The notes beneath the pieces are model-generated. The model was not told the origin of the DNA, did no database searches, and was given only the letters and a program-made list of their open reading frames with translations. A stretch of 64,000 bases of DNA from Bdellovibrio sp. KM01 (GTDB lineage Bacteria; Bdellovibrionota; Bdellovibrionia; Bdellovibrionales; Bdellovibrionaceae), in the NCBI RefSeq assembly GCF_013752535.1, contig NZ_CP058348.1:3658001-3722000 (forward strand). Direction: 5' to 3'. The position numbers and the translations under genes are program-made. Below, in pieces: positions 36,901-44,696 of the stretch (within the stretch, counting starts at the first letter, position 1; every line of letters begins with the position of its first letter).

Positions 36901-36934
36901 CAAATTTAATCCCAAAGCCCTTTCTGACGATTAA
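33905..36934 (+). CDS. RND-superfamily (MMPL-type) permease fused to a LolA-like domain
   Basis: A 1009-residue protein. Residues 1-750 form an RND exporter of the MmpL/HpnN-like type: TM1 near 13-33, a periplasmic loop, TM2-6 (about 215-365), TM7 near 395, a second loop, TM8-12 (about 590-745). Residues from 752 read MATAASILLAIVVISAPLKL, a perfect Sec signal or extra membrane segment, followed by a LolA-like domain (FIADMRIIEADGSRKERQMQIWRM, MLKPADLKGTALLA, KWIYLPSSKQVRRLTG, LGSELSAEDF). These are usually separate genes. An internal AAGGAG precedes ATG 36158, so a separate LolA-like product is possible. Likely role: lipid or lipoprotein transport to the outer membrane (inference). Confidence 0.85.
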   Translation: MLQLPLKISKKALAITSLIGVIILTLASLFALPKLTTQYSLKQFLPKDNALLKLDEKSRQTFQLSEVQPFIITAKVNKDNGDWFNQSKISDLEQLTELVSNFPGVRTALSLATVQGAISNENGLSVGPLLKNVSVQNWRTETLANPIIAPTLISKDGKTASIIVSINRLNTHELTALRQNLQVTATAALPFADVQLGGTPAVQTDVGQLLQTELRNFVVLGFGACFIVLALIFSNFSPLVISFIVIVCANILVVAVMALIGLPFSILSTTIPILTTVDVVSLCIHTLLRYAEEKKASPEKSHEDLVMTTLKAILKPNMIASLTTMIGFLSLLTTNVPLIREYGVTAAISIVTGWIVTTILLFPLLLFLKGPQAREWAWAKARWGLYLFRRSGLWTTGIIIVSLGLALKGNSLSWSARLFDDLPQNHQVRLSTETIDRELGGMIPVDIEISGAQDSWNDPKLIERLDSLSADLRQTKGIGSVVSLPDLVAAASFQHSRLPASRSSTAEIFFLYSLSNESPLKNFLNADSSKTRVSVRTQDLPGNELHDLVQVVRKKTENAFPGMAVQVTGMGSTIHSLNNDLSHELIFGFWQSMLAIVVVLVFVFKSLRWSLVACIPNLVPPAALLGFLAISETPIKPSVAIIFSIALGLAFNNTVYLLSRLRIMQKNTKSGKLDIEKALWLEGNPCLISSLTLLAGFSVFMASYFAMNRIFGFYMLLSMLAGLVGDLILLPTMLKSCPWLLGPLRFKKEKVMATAASILLAIVVISAPLKLWAQGLPTAETLGKEMSSRISTKDETFIADMRIIEADGSRKERQMQIWRMSPSKKDHSMMVRMLKPADLKGTALLATMKNDKEDKWIYLPSSKQVRRLTGENSKGGILGSELSAEDFDFNRDSSATTTVKKELEVKGAKFYLVESDVSANSPNYSKIVSYVSAKEFLPIKAECFDKQSKLVKMIDFGDYKKLPGGKFRAGSIKIRNVQNKRGTDITLSDIKINQNLKASKFNPKALSDD
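36158..36934 (+). CDS. Possible internal start: separate LolA-like protein within the RND fusion frame
   Basis: Same frame and stop as the RND gene. The ATG at 36158 has AAGGAG about 7 bases upstream and begins a textbook signal peptide ending LWAQG, giving a 258-residue periplasmic LolA-like (outer-membrane lipoprotein-sorting protein type) product. Either the former stop between two genes has been lost, or both the fused and free forms are made. Listed separately because sequence alone cannot decide. Confidence 0.5.
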   Translation: MATAASILLAIVVISAPLKLWAQGLPTAETLGKEMSSRISTKDETFIADMRIIEADGSRKERQMQIWRMSPSKKDHSMMVRMLKPADLKGTALLATMKNDKEDKWIYLPSSKQVRRLTGENSKGGILGSELSAEDFDFNRDSSATTTVKKELEVKGAKFYLVESDVSANSPNYSKIVSYVSAKEFLPIKAECFDKQSKLVKMIDFGDYKKLPGGKFRAGSIKIRNVQNKRGTDITLSDIKINQNLKASKFNPKALSDD

Positions 36935-37035
36935 TATTATAAATTATTGAAAATATTAGTAAATTCATAGGAACTTGACAAAATTTTGCCGTAACTCAGA
37001 TTGAAAATACCTGCAATATTTTGAAAGGAGGTCCT

Positions 37036-37197
37036 ATGAAAGTCCTAAACTTGCGTTCATTAATTCAAGACATTGTTCTATTTCTAGGGATAACAGCCCT
37101 ATTAACAATCATTGTGAATACCACGACTCCCCCCGAATCTATGACAACGGCGTCGATGACATCATCGGCCTCTGAAAAATATTTGACGACGCCTTGA
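37036..37197 (+). CDS. Small single-pass membrane protein (53 aa) upstream of Hsp20
   Basis: A 53-residue reading frame with an excellent AAAGGAGGT Shine-Dalgarno 5 bases before ATG. Residues about 12-28 form one membrane segment (DIVLFLGITALLTIIV), followed by a Thr/Ser/Met-rich tail. It is followed 54 bases later by the Hsp20 gene, itself behind AAAGGAGGT, so both probably share one transcript. No homologue is recognised. The strong ribosome-binding site and hydrophobic segment are the evidence. Confidence 0.6.
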   Translation: MKVLNLRSLIQDIVLFLGITALLTIIVNTTTPPESMTTASMTSSASEKYLTTP

Positions 37198-37251
37198 CAG
37201 GATAATTTCCAAAATCAGTTTTTAAAAAACAAACCATAAAGGAGGTATGAA

Positions 37252-37719
37252 ATGAGAATGTTAACAACTACACCATATTGGACGACACGCAGTCTTACTT
37301 CTGGAATCTCCAGTATGTTCGATGAAATGGAGCATATTGCAAAAATTTATGATGATCGGGATTTCACTCCCGCCTGCGATCTTACTGAAAATGAAACGCA
37401 TTACTTCATGAGCATGGATCTGCCAGGGTTAAACAAAGAAGACTTAAAAATTGATATTACCGATAACCTTCTGACGGTCTCTGGTGAGCGAAAAAGAAAG
37501 TCAGCAGACGACAGTCGAAAATATCAATTGCTTGAAAGAAGACATGGCTTTTTCAAAAGAAGCTTTACACTTCCATCAAGCATTGACTCTGCGAAAGTAG
37601 AAGCTCGCTATGAAAATGGAGTACTAGAGCTGTACCTTCCTAAAACCGAAGCGGCAAGGCCAAGAAAAATTGAGATTCAAGACGGAAAAACGGGAATTTT
37701 TGAACGTCTGATTGGCTAA
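37252..37719 (+). CDS. Small heat-shock protein, Hsp20/alpha-crystallin family
   Basis: A 155-residue ATP-independent holdase. The alpha-crystallin domain spans about 40-135: FTPACDLTENETHYFMSMDLPGLNKEDLKIDI, LTVSGERKRK, and the signature ARYENGVLELYLPK. A C-terminal IEI matches the IxI motif used for oligomerisation. AAAGGAGGT precedes the ATG. It probably shares a transcript with the 53-residue membrane protein. Induction under stress is expected but no heat-shock promoter is convincing in the sequence. Confidence 0.95.
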   Translation: MRMLTTTPYWTTRSLTSGISSMFDEMEHIAKIYDDRDFTPACDLTENETHYFMSMDLPGLNKEDLKIDITDNLLTVSGERKRKSADDSRKYQLLERRHGFFKRSFTLPSSIDSAKVEARYENGVLELYLPKTEAARPRKIEIQDGKTGIFERLIG

Positions 37720-37744
37720 ACCACCACGTTCTCTCTCCCTCTCC

Positions 37745-37775
37745 AGTGTAGGCTTCTTATCCAGGGGCCTACACT
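37745..37775 (+). terminator. Hairpin after hsp20, weak terminator
   Basis: AGTGTAGGC and GCCTACACT form a perfect 9-base stem with a 13-base loop, but only a short T-poor stretch follows (CTTATT). Probably marks the end of the hsp20 transcript. Confidence 0.5.
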
Positions 37776-37813
37776 CTTATTGTGCTATCTGCGAGCCGCA
37801 CTCTTTAGAAATG

Positions 37814-38731
37814 CTATTTGGCTGCGTAAGCAACTGCAATTTGAGCCGCAAGTTTCGCGTTATTTAGAACCAACTGAATATTCGTCTCAAGGCTTTTTCC
37901 AGCCGTCAGCTCTTTTACTTTGCCCAGCAGGAATGGCGTCGAATCTTTGCCTTTGATTCCTTTTTCATTCATTTCAGCTAACGCATTGCTGATGACCTTT
38001 TCCATCTCTTTAAAATCAAGGGAGTATTCTTTGGGAACCGGGTTTGCGATAACCACTCCGCCCTTTAAGCCCAAATTCCATTTTGCCTGCAGGATCTCGG
38101 CGATGCTTTCGGCCGTTTCCACATTCGCATCTACTTTGAATCCACTTTCCCGTGTGTAAAACGCTGGAAGTTCAGAGGTTTGATATCCCAACACAGGGAC
38201 GCCCTTTGTTTCCAGGTACTCAAGAGTTAAGCCAATGTCTAGAATTGATTTTGCCCCGGCGCAGATCACGGCGACATTGGTTTGAGCGAGCTCTTCCAAG
38301 TCTGCAGAAATATCCATCGTCTGTTCAGCACCGCGATGCACACCACCGATTCCGCCTGTTGCAAAAATACGAATTCCCGCAAGCTCAGCAATAATCATGG
38401 TACTCGCAACTGTTGTTGCACCGTCTTTTTTTGCAGCAACAATCATCGGAATATCACGGCGGCTGACTTTAGTGATCTGCATTCCTTTTTTTGCAAAGCT
38501 TTCGATTTCTGATTTAGAAAGACCCGCGCGCAAAACACCATCGATGATCGCGATCGTCGCCGGGACTGCCCCGTGGGACCGTACCTGCTCTTCTACCGCC
38601 AAGGCCATTTCATAATTCTGTGGATACGGCATCCCGTGAGAGATAATCGTCGATTCAAGAGCGACAACGGGTTTACCGGACTTCAAGGCTTCTGCCACTT
38701 CATTTGTCATTTGCACGTTAAGACTTTTCAT
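37814..38731 (-). CDS. psuG: Pseudouridine-5'-phosphate glycosidase
   Basis: A 305-residue enzyme that splits pseudouridine 5'-phosphate to uracil and ribose 5-phosphate. The sequence follows PsuG throughout: [88 protein letters not shown], and [20 protein letters not shown]. The catalytic Lys is in KVSRRD. The ATG at 38731 gives the family length; starts at 38761 (ATG) and 38788 (GTG) are possible, none with a good ribosome-binding site. The kinase PsuK, usually adjacent, is absent here. Confidence 0.93.
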   Translation of the reverse strand: MKSLNVQMTNEVAEALKSGKPVVALESTIISHGMPYPQNYEMALAVEEQVRSHGAVPATIAIIDGVLRAGLSKSEIESFAKKGMQITKVSRRDIPMIVAAKKDGATTVASTMIIAELAGIRIFATGGIGGVHRGAEQTMDISADLEELAQTNVAVICAGAKSILDIGLTLEYLETKGVPVLGYQTSELPAFYTRESGFKVDANVETAESIAEILQAKWNLGLKGGVVIANPVPKEYSLDFKEMEKVISNALAEMNEKGIKGKDSTPFLLGKVKELTAGKSLETNIQLVLNNAKLAAQIAVAYAAK

Positions 38732-38906
38732 AGAATCAAAGATGGCACTTTTAATTGCCATTTGCAATTTTGAACGCAAAAGGCGCACCCCCTACACGTC
38801 CAGTTTTCATATAGAATATGTCAACTAACCAATATGAAGTTTACCAAATTCCCGGCGACTGGGATAATTAAAGCCTGCCAGATTCATCATCACGAGGTTA
38901 AGACAC

Positions 38907-41900
38907 ATGTCGCAGACTCTTATTTCCATTTTGCTATTCGCGATAACTGCCAACGCCGGCGAAGTCGTAAGCTTCTTCCCGACAGGATCCGTTAAGCAGG
39001 TTCAACAGGCAACCGTACGCTTTTCCACAGACATGGTCGCAATGGGTGACCCACGTTCCAAGACCGATCCATTTAGAATGAAATGCAACATTCGCACAGC
39101 CAGCACTGAATACGATCCAGATGCGGGCGCTGAAGAAGTCAAACACTCAACCCGATGGGCAGATAATAAAAATTGGGTTTTAGAGTTCAACGAACCACTT
39201 AAATCTGGAGTGACATGCACATTCACTAAGAAGGCAAATCTCAAAGACCTTGCGGGAGCAGACGTAAACGCAGAACCATCCTACACTTTTACAACGGGCG
39301 GCCCCGCGATTTTAGAGATCGTGCCCAGACACAATGAAATTGAGCCGGATCAATACTTTGTGCTTTTAACCGATGGAGCTATCGACCCTAATTCTGTAAA
39401 GTCATTGGCCTACTTTGAAGTTTCAGGCATTCCCAACAAAGTCGGTGTTAAAATTATCGAAGGAAAAGATCGAGAAGAATCCGTCAAAGCAGCGATTAAT
39501 AACAACTGGCAGCTTCGCAGAACCTATGAGCCCATCTTGGACCACAATGGAAAAAAGTCTTTCTCCCAAATCAAAGAATTGGAAAGTTTTGTCGTCATAT
39601 CTGCAACCCAGCGGTTTCCTGAAAAATCCACCGTAGTTTTAAACTGGGTGGATGGAATTCGCTCGAAATCCGGTGTGCCCGTCACAGAAATGCAAACTTT
39701 CTCCAATACTGTCATAGAGCCCTTTAACGTAAAGTTTGTCTGTGAGAAAACCACCGCGGATCGTCCATGCAACCCTATCTTGGACATGAGATTGGAGTTT
39801 TCAAAATCCATTCCTTTAAAGTCAGTTGATGGAATCAAAGTGGTCTCTGTAGATGGGAAGTCCACGTGGACTCCTGAAGAGTTGAAACCCACAACAGATC
39901 GTAAGAAATCAGTAGAGAATCCTTCCTATTTAACCTTCAAAGGTCCTTTCCCCGAAAAAAGTCAGTTTAAGGTCATAATTCCTAAAACAATTAAAGATGA
40001 GATTGGGCGATCACTGGCAAATCAAAACAAGTTTCCCTTGTCAGTTGAAACTGATGAGTACACGCCCCTTATAAAGTTCCAGGGAGCATTCGGTTTACTT
40101 GAGTCAAAAGCAGATCCCGCAATACCAGTGAGCGTTCGCAACATCGAAAAGAATATCGAAACTCAGCAGGTAAGTTACGAAAGTAATAGCCTAGCTTTCA
40201 ACTCGGGATCCAAAATTTCTGAAATTCTTGAATGGTACAGAAAAGTTGAAAGAAAGTATGACAATTCAACAGAGCAATCAGCCAGATTAATTCCGGAGTC
40301 ATCAGGAAACAAAATCTTGATGCCAAAACCAAACGGCGAACGCGAATTCGAACTTATCGGTATTCCGTTTAAAAAGCCCGGCTTCTATGTTGTCGAACTA
40401 AAAAGTGTCCGTCTTGGAAACTCTTTGATGGGTGGCAATATGCCGATGTACGTGTCATCTTCCGCACTCGTGACTGATATGGCAGTCCATTTAAAAAAGG
40501 GCCGCGAATCTTCATTGGTATGGGTTACACAACTTTCCACAGCAAAACCAGTTGCTGATGCAGATGTAACTTTAGTGAATAATATGGGACGGGAGTTTGC
40601 AAAAGGGAAAACTGACAAGAACGGCCTGCTTCGTCTGGGCGATGTATCATTTCCTTGCGAGAAAAGAACAAGCTGGGTGCAAGGATCCGAATGGGATTCT
40701 TGCACGACCTATGTGTTCGCCAAAAAAGACGGTGATGTCTCATTCGTATCAAGTTCCTGGAACAAAGGGATTGAAGGCTACCGCTTCAATGTTCCCGGCG
40801 ATGGCATCACTGGCACCTGGGGCCCTGCCACAATCCATTCCGTTTTAGATCGCATGGCCGCGCAACGTGGCGAAAGCATCAACATGAAGCACATCATTCG
40901 TGAATATCACATGAATGGATTTAGTAAGCTGTCAGATGCTGCCCTTCCCAAAAGAGTCCTTATCGTTCACGAGGGAAGCCGCAAGACCTACACCCTGCCC
41001 CTCACTTACGATAAATCTACGGGTGCCGCTTTAAATAAATTCGCAATCCCTAGAAATGCGACACTTGGAAGATATGACATATATATCTCCAACACGGAAG
41101 CGCCCAAGGAAGCTAAAGACGATGATACGGATATGCGTGATTGGACTGCCAAATCCACGGGACATTTCATTGTCAGTGAATATCGTCTGCCACTAATGAA
41201 GGCTTCGATAAAAATTCAAGGTGAACCTTTAATCAGACCAACAGAAGTGAAGGCCGACCTGTCTGCCAGCTATCTATCTGGAGGTCCCGCTAAAGATTTA
41301 AAAGTAAAACTACGCACAAGCATTCAGCCAGGATTTTTTCAACCTCAAGTTTCCGGCGCTTCAGACTTTACTTTCTTTTCAGAGCCCGTAAAAACCGGAG
41401 TAATTGATTACGAGAAAAGAGAGACACAGGAAGATGCCTTTATCAAAGTACAAGACTTCACATTGCAATCTGATGGCGGCCTTCTCGCAAAAGTAACAGG
41501 TCTACCCCAGATCAAAAGAATTCAAGACCTTCACATGGAAATGGAGTACTCGGATCCAAACGGTGAAGTAAAAACTGCGTCGGCCCATGTGCCAATGTTC
41601 CCTTCAGAACTGGTGGTTGGACTTCGCGCGGAAAGTTGGACCGCAGACCCTGGTAAAGTGAGCGCAATGGGTGTGATTACTGGAAACACTGGTAAACCAC
41701 TTAGCAAGCGCTCTTATACTGTTGAAGCCTTTAAGTCTGATTACATTACTCACAGAAAACGTCTGGTGGGTGGTTTTTATTCTTACGATTCGAAAATCGA
41801 GAATTCTTCCCTTGGCAAAGTCTGCGATGGCAAGTCTGATGAAAATGGAAGATTCAAATGTGAACCTAAAGGTTTGCCTGCCGGAAATATCATTCTTCAA

Positions 41901-44696
41901 GCGAAAGTAACAGACGAAAAAGGACATGCAACCTACGCCACGGCGGAGATGACCGTGTTTAAATCCGGTTCAGATAACTGGTGGACTCCAAGTGATAGCG
42001 ATCGTATCGATATCATTCCCGAACGCATCTCCTATGAACCTGGCGAAAAAGCGAAACTGGTCGTCCAATCTCCGTTCCCAAAATCAACAGTACTTGTCAC
42101 TGTCGAGCGCGAAGGAATCATGGATGCGTTTGTGACGGATATAACTCGTGATAAACCAAATATCGAAGTGCCGTTAATAGGACAGTTTGCTCCGAATGTA
42201 TTCATTTCGGCCTTGGTATTAAGAGGTCGCGTTGGAGATCCAAAGCCCACTGCCCTTTTAGATCTGAGCAAGCCCGCCATGAAAATGGGTATAGTCGAAG
42301 TCAAAGTCGGCTGGCGCGATCACGAGCTTAAAGTTCAACTGAAGTCTGATAAGACGAAATACAAAGCTAGAGAAAAGGCCCAAATCGAAATCGAAGTAAA
42401 AACAGTAAATGGTCAAGCCTTGCCAGCGGGTTCGGAAGTTACCGTCGCAGCCGTTGATGAGTCCCTTCTTCGCTTGAAAGAAAATACAAGTTGGGAATTA
42501 CTAAAAGAAATGATGGGAGAGCGCGGCCTAGCTATTGAAACCAGCTCCGGACAGAACCAAGTCGTGGGTCGTCGTCATTTCGGAGCAAAAGCTAAGACAC
42601 CTGGCGGAGGCGGAGGTGCTTCACCGGGCGGCGAGAATCGTGAATTCTTTGATCCGGTTATATTCTGGCAGCCACAAGTTAAGCTCGATTCAGCCGGAAA
42701 AGCTAGAGTCACCATTCCGTTAAATGATTCGATGACAAGTTTCCGCATTGTGGCAGTCGCCACAGCCGGATTTAATCATTTTGGAAATGGCAGCACGAAC
42801 ATTCAGTCCACGAAAGACTTGATCATCTATTCAGGATTTTCACCCGTGGCCCGCGAGGGAGATAATCTTAAAAATGCCCTTACACTCAGAAATACAACTG
42901 AAAAGCCAATGCTTGTTGATCTGGATATAACCAGCAAAGAAATTCCAAAGATTGGAAAAATCGCAAGCGTAGAACTAAAATCAAGCGAAGCAAAAACAAT
43001 TGCCATACCTTTCGCGATTCCAACCGGAATTAGTTCCTATACTTTTCAGATTAAAGCGAAGGACAAGATTTCAGGAGCCGAAGATTCAATTAAATCAACC
43101 GTTAAGGTCGAAACACCTGTCCCGGTAAAAATCCTACAAGCGACTTTATTTCAATTAGATAAAACTTATCAGATTCCCGTTAAGCAGCCTTTGGATGCGA
43201 TCCCAAATAAGGGTGGACTTACGCTCGATGCTCGCAACACCCTTGTCACTAGTTTAAGCGGTGTAAAATCATACATGCACGAATATCCTTATACGTGCCT
43301 TGAACAACAAGTATCCCGCGGTATTGCCCTGGAAGACAAAGCTGCAACTCAAAGAATCATCGACGATCTTCCGTCCTACATTGACGGATACGGACTACTA
43401 AAGTTTTTCACATCTTCTATGTGCGGATCTGCCCAGCTTTCACGCTACGTTCTGAATATTCTGCATGAAAACGGATACAAGATTCCGGACGCGACCAGAT
43501 CGAAAATTGTCTCTGGCATCGAATCATATGTTTATAATCGCGGTACATGTAATGTGTGGTGGCGGGAATACATGAAGGATACATCAGGAGAAGACAAAGT
43601 TCTTCTGATGGAAACTTTGTCCCGCTATGGCGCCTTTGATAACTCGATGTTAGCAATGGTCCAAATAACTCCAAATATTTGGAAGAATGAAACTGCCGCC
43701 GCTTGGTTCCAAATACTTAAACGCCAACCGGAAATTGAAAATCGCGACGCCTTACTTAAGCAGGCAGAAAATATTCTGCGCGCACGAGTGAATTTCCAAG
43801 GCACGCTGATGAATCTTCAAGGTACTTCAGACGATGAAAGCCAATGGGTGCTTTTCACCTCAAGAGATCAAGAAGCCATGGGACTATTTGGCATCGCCAT
43901 CGACGAACCTGCTTGGAAAGATGACGTGGGCAGAGTTGCCAGAGGAGTCATCGCAAGACTTCGTCGCGGCGTCTGGGATACAACTATGGCGAACGCTTGG
44001 GGTGTCACTCAACTAAGACGTTTCAGCGCAAAATACGAAAAAGATCAAGTCTCTGGCGACACTAAAATCGCCGCAAATGAAGTTGTTGCAAACTTGAACT
44101 GGAAAAACAATCCGACAGGAGAAACCAAAGTTCTACCTTGGCCAAAGGATTCCTTGAAAACAAATGTCCCAGTCAAATTTAATCACATTGGAAATGGTAA
44201 ACCGTGGATGACTTTACAAATCCAAGCGGCGATTCCTTTGAAGCAGCCGCTGGAACTGGGTTACAAAATTGCGCGCAAAATTACTCCGGTTTTCCAGCAA
44301 ACACCTGGGAAATGGCGCGTAGGGGATGTTGCCAATGTTGAACTTACGATAACAGCCAAAGCGGATCAGCCTTGGGTTGTTGTGCGAGATCCAATTCCTT
44401 CCGGAGCCACACCGTTAGGTATGGGTCTATCAGGTTCATCAGTATTGATGGACAAAACGCCTAAAAAAGATTCGGTTGCTGAAATTCAGCAATGGCCAAC
44501 GGAGTATGACGAAAAATCTCTAACGCATTTCACTTCGTATGCTGGGTACTTGCCTCGCGGAACATATCGCGTAGACTATCGTATCCGCTTAAATTCAGCG
44601 GGTGACTTCAGGCTCCCGCCTTCTCGTGTGGAAGCTATGTATTCTCCGGAAACTTTTGTGGAGGCTCCAGTTGCAAACTGGCAAGTTGCTGAATAA
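38907..44696 (+). CDS. Bacterial alpha-2-macroglobulin (large, thioester-containing)
   Basis: A 1929-residue exported protease trap. After a short signal ending ITANA, it has many Ig-like macroglobulin domains, a Gly-rich bait-like segment (GGGGGASPGGEN, residues about 1231-1245), and the thioester site YPYTCLEQQ with Cys1464, which can covalently capture attacking proteases. It belongs to the YfhM type but is longer than the E. coli protein (about 1650 residues), and the start lacks a lipobox Cys, so it is probably not lipid-anchored. It is directly followed by, and overlaps by 26 bases, a PBP1C gene, the standard pairing, thought to guard periplasmic cell-wall repair. Confidence 0.93.
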   Translation: MSQTLISILLFAITANAGEVVSFFPTGSVKQVQQATVRFSTDMVAMGDPRSKTDPFRMKCNIRTASTEYDPDAGAEEVKHSTRWADNKNWVLEFNEPLKSGVTCTFTKKANLKDLAGADVNAEPSYTFTTGGPAILEIVPRHNEIEPDQYFVLLTDGAIDPNSVKSLAYFEVSGIPNKVGVKIIEGKDREESVKAAINNNWQLRRTYEPILDHNGKKSFSQIKELESFVVISATQRFPEKSTVVLNWVDGIRSKSGVPVTEMQTFSNTVIEPFNVKFVCEKTTADRPCNPILDMRLEFSKSIPLKSVDGIKVVSVDGKSTWTPEELKPTTDRKKSVENPSYLTFKGPFPEKSQFKVIIPKTIKDEIGRSLANQNKFPLSVETDEYTPLIKFQGAFGLLESKADPAIPVSVRNIEKNIETQQVSYESNSLAFNSGSKISEILEWYRKVERKYDNSTEQSARLIPESSGNKILMPKPNGEREFELIGIPFKKPGFYVVELKSVRLGNSLMGGNMPMYVSSSALVTDMAVHLKKGRESSLVWVTQLSTAKPVADADVTLVNNMGREFAKGKTDKNGLLRLGDVSFPCEKRTSWVQGSEWDSCTTYVFAKKDGDVSFVSSSWNKGIEGYRFNVPGDGITGTWGPATIHSVLDRMAAQRGESINMKHIIREYHMNGFSKLSDAALPKRVLIVHEGSRKTYTLPLTYDKSTGAALNKFAIPRNATLGRYDIYISNTEAPKEAKDDDTDMRDWTAKSTGHFIVSEYRLPLMKASIKIQGEPLIRPTEVKADLSASYLSGGPAKDLKVKLRTSIQPGFFQPQVSGASDFTFFSEPVKTGVIDYEKRETQEDAFIKVQDFTLQSDGGLLAKVTGLPQIKRIQDLHMEMEYSDPNGEVKTASAHVPMFPSELVVGLRAESWTADPGKVSAMGVITGNTGKPLSKRSYTVEAFKSDYITHRKRLVGGFYSYDSKIENSSLGKVCDGKSDENGRFKCEPKGLPAGNIILQAKVTDEKGHATYATAEMTVFKSGSDNWWTPSDSDRIDIIPERISYEPGEKAKLVVQSPFPKSTVLVTVEREGIMDAFVTDITRDKPNIEVPLIGQFAPNVFISALVLRGRVGDPKPTALLDLSKPAMKMGIVEVKVGWRDHELKVQLKSDKTKYKAREKAQIEIEVKTVNGQALPAGSEVTVAAVDESLLRLKENTSWELLKEMMGERGLAIETSSGQNQVVGRRHFGAKAKTPGGGGGASPGGENREFFDPVIFWQPQVKLDSAGKARVTIPLNDSMTSFRIVAVATAGFNHFGNGSTNIQSTKDLIIYSGFSPVAREGDNLKNALTLRNTTEKPMLVDLDITSKEIPKIGKIASVELKSSEAKTIAIPFAIPTGISSYTFQIKAKDKISGAEDSIKSTVKVETPVPVKILQATLFQLDKTYQIPVKQPLDAIPNKGGLTLDARNTLVTSLSGVKSYMHEYPYTCLEQQVSRGIALEDKAATQRIIDDLPSYIDGYGLLKFFTSSMCGSAQLSRYVLNILHENGYKIPDATRSKIVSGIESYVYNRGTCNVWWREYMKDTSGEDKVLLMETLSRYGAFDNSMLAMVQITPNIWKNETAAAWFQILKRQPEIENRDALLKQAENILRARVNFQGTLMNLQGTSDDESQWVLFTSRDQEAMGLFGIAIDEPAWKDDVGRVARGVIARLRRGVWDTTMANAWGVTQLRRFSAKYEKDQVSGDTKIAANEVVANLNWKNNPTGETKVLPWPKDSLKTNVPVKFNHIGNGKPWMTLQIQAAIPLKQPLELGYKIARKITPVFQQTPGKWRVGDVANVELTITAKADQPWVVVRDPIPSGATPLGMGLSGSSVLMDKTPKKDSVAEIQQWPTEYDEKSLTHFTSYAGYLPRGTYRVDYRIRLNSAGDFRLPPSRVEAMYSPETFVEAPVANWQVAE

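Noticed and set aside
36975-36980. TTGACA as -35 of a promoter for the 53-residue protein and hsp20
   Set aside because: No acceptable -10 element at 16-18 bases; left unassigned.
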